Of a stretch of 55,444 nt of DNA, positions 55,317-55,444 are shown piece after piece. The notes beneath the pieces are model-generated. The model saw only the letters and a list, made by a program, of their open reading frames with translations. It was not told where the DNA came from and searched no databases. The first letter of the stretch is position 1. Every line of letters starts with the position of its first letter. The stretch lies in NCBI GenBank assembly GCA_020850995.1, contig JADZDP010000183.1:1-55444 (forward strand), given 5' to 3'. Both the position numbers and the translations under genes were made by a program. Source of the stretch: Deltaproteobacteria bacterium. Its GTDB lineage: Bacteria > Myxococcota > UBA727 > VGSZ01.

Positions 55317-55444
55317 GAGGCCGACAGCAAATCGGTCTTCGGCCGGCGGGTCGTCGGGTTTTGCGGTGATCGGGCGTCGGGCGCGGCCGTCGGGCGTCGG
55401 TGTCGGGCTTCGGGCGACGGGCGACGGGCGACGGTCGATCGCTG
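55317..55444. repeat. Low-complexity GGGCGTC/GGGCGAC repeats at window end
   Basis: No gene. Short units of the type CGGGCGTCGGG and CGGGCGACGGG recur, three of the latter in direct tandem near 55420-55435. Confidence 0.7.

Overview
The window is about 55 kb of very GC-rich, gene-dense bacterial DNA with no rRNA, tRNA, CRISPR array, phage or insertion sequence that I can see. The gene content points to a myxobacterium-like member of the Myxococcota. It has two large eukaryotic-type Ser/Thr kinases with single membrane spans, an FHA/AAA+ regulator, many predicted lipoproteins (several with long Glu-Gly stalks), receptor-L-like and RTX-like surface proteins, and a huge multiheme cytochrome. The lineage is inferred from content and style, not from a marker gene.

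Layout. 0.1-5.8 kb: a stalked lipoprotein with calcium-type repeats, a kinase with a PEGA-like C-terminus, a TPR-like exported protein, and an FHA-AAA+-Fis regulator that lacks the GAFTGA loop. 5.8-13.3 kb (minus strand): a probable transcription unit of a second kinase, an exported hypothetical protein, a membrane ferredoxin/FAD/NAD/cytochrome-b-like oxidoreductase and a cytochrome c with 30 CxxCH motifs. The last two genes overlap by 4 nt, which suggests an electron conduit from NAD(P)H to the periplasm. 13.5-26.7 kb: a stalked receptor-L lipoprotein coupled to a barrel-like outer-membrane protein, peptide deformylase, an orphan chemoreceptor, a TonB/TolA-like protein, an Ig-like lipoprotein of lower GC, an acyl-CoA dehydrogenase, a 93-cysteine exported protein and SSB.

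26.7-27.1 kb is non-coding and packed with hairpins, bounded by two identical 16-bp palindromes. 27.1-39.8 kb: an MltF-like lytic transglycosylase, an HD phosphohydrolase, a YjdM/PhnA-type protein, an RTX-like lipoprotein, further surface proteins, a tandem pair of small cysteine-containing lipoproteins, two overlapping clpP genes, and another stalked lipoprotein.

40.1-54.2 kb holds a probable lipid/alcohol oxidation region. A FadR-family regulator, a CrtC/AttH-like lipocalin-fold protein, a 166-aa protein of unknown function and a GMC oxidoreductase run on the minus strand, most joined by 4-nt overlaps. An aldehyde dehydrogenase diverges from them across an intergenic region with two FadR-type palindromes sharing the core TGGTCCGACCA. 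Next come a 2,4-dienoyl-CoA-reductase-like flavoenzyme, three predicted lipoproteins (one an exonuclease/endonuclease/phosphatase-fold enzyme on a 32x Glu-Gly stalk), and a second GMC oxidoreductase. That second enzyme's small helical partner appears fused in frame behind a PLP enzyme of the ACC-deaminase/D-cysteine-desulfhydrase family. The window ends with a lipoprotein carrying carboxypeptidase-regulatory-like domains.

The most interesting candidates are the 30-heme conduit, the FadR-controlled GMC/ALDH region with its undescribed partner proteins, and the PLP/Tat-lipoprotein fusion. Starts were chosen from signal peptides, ribosome-binding sites and overlaps, and often lie inside a longer open frame.
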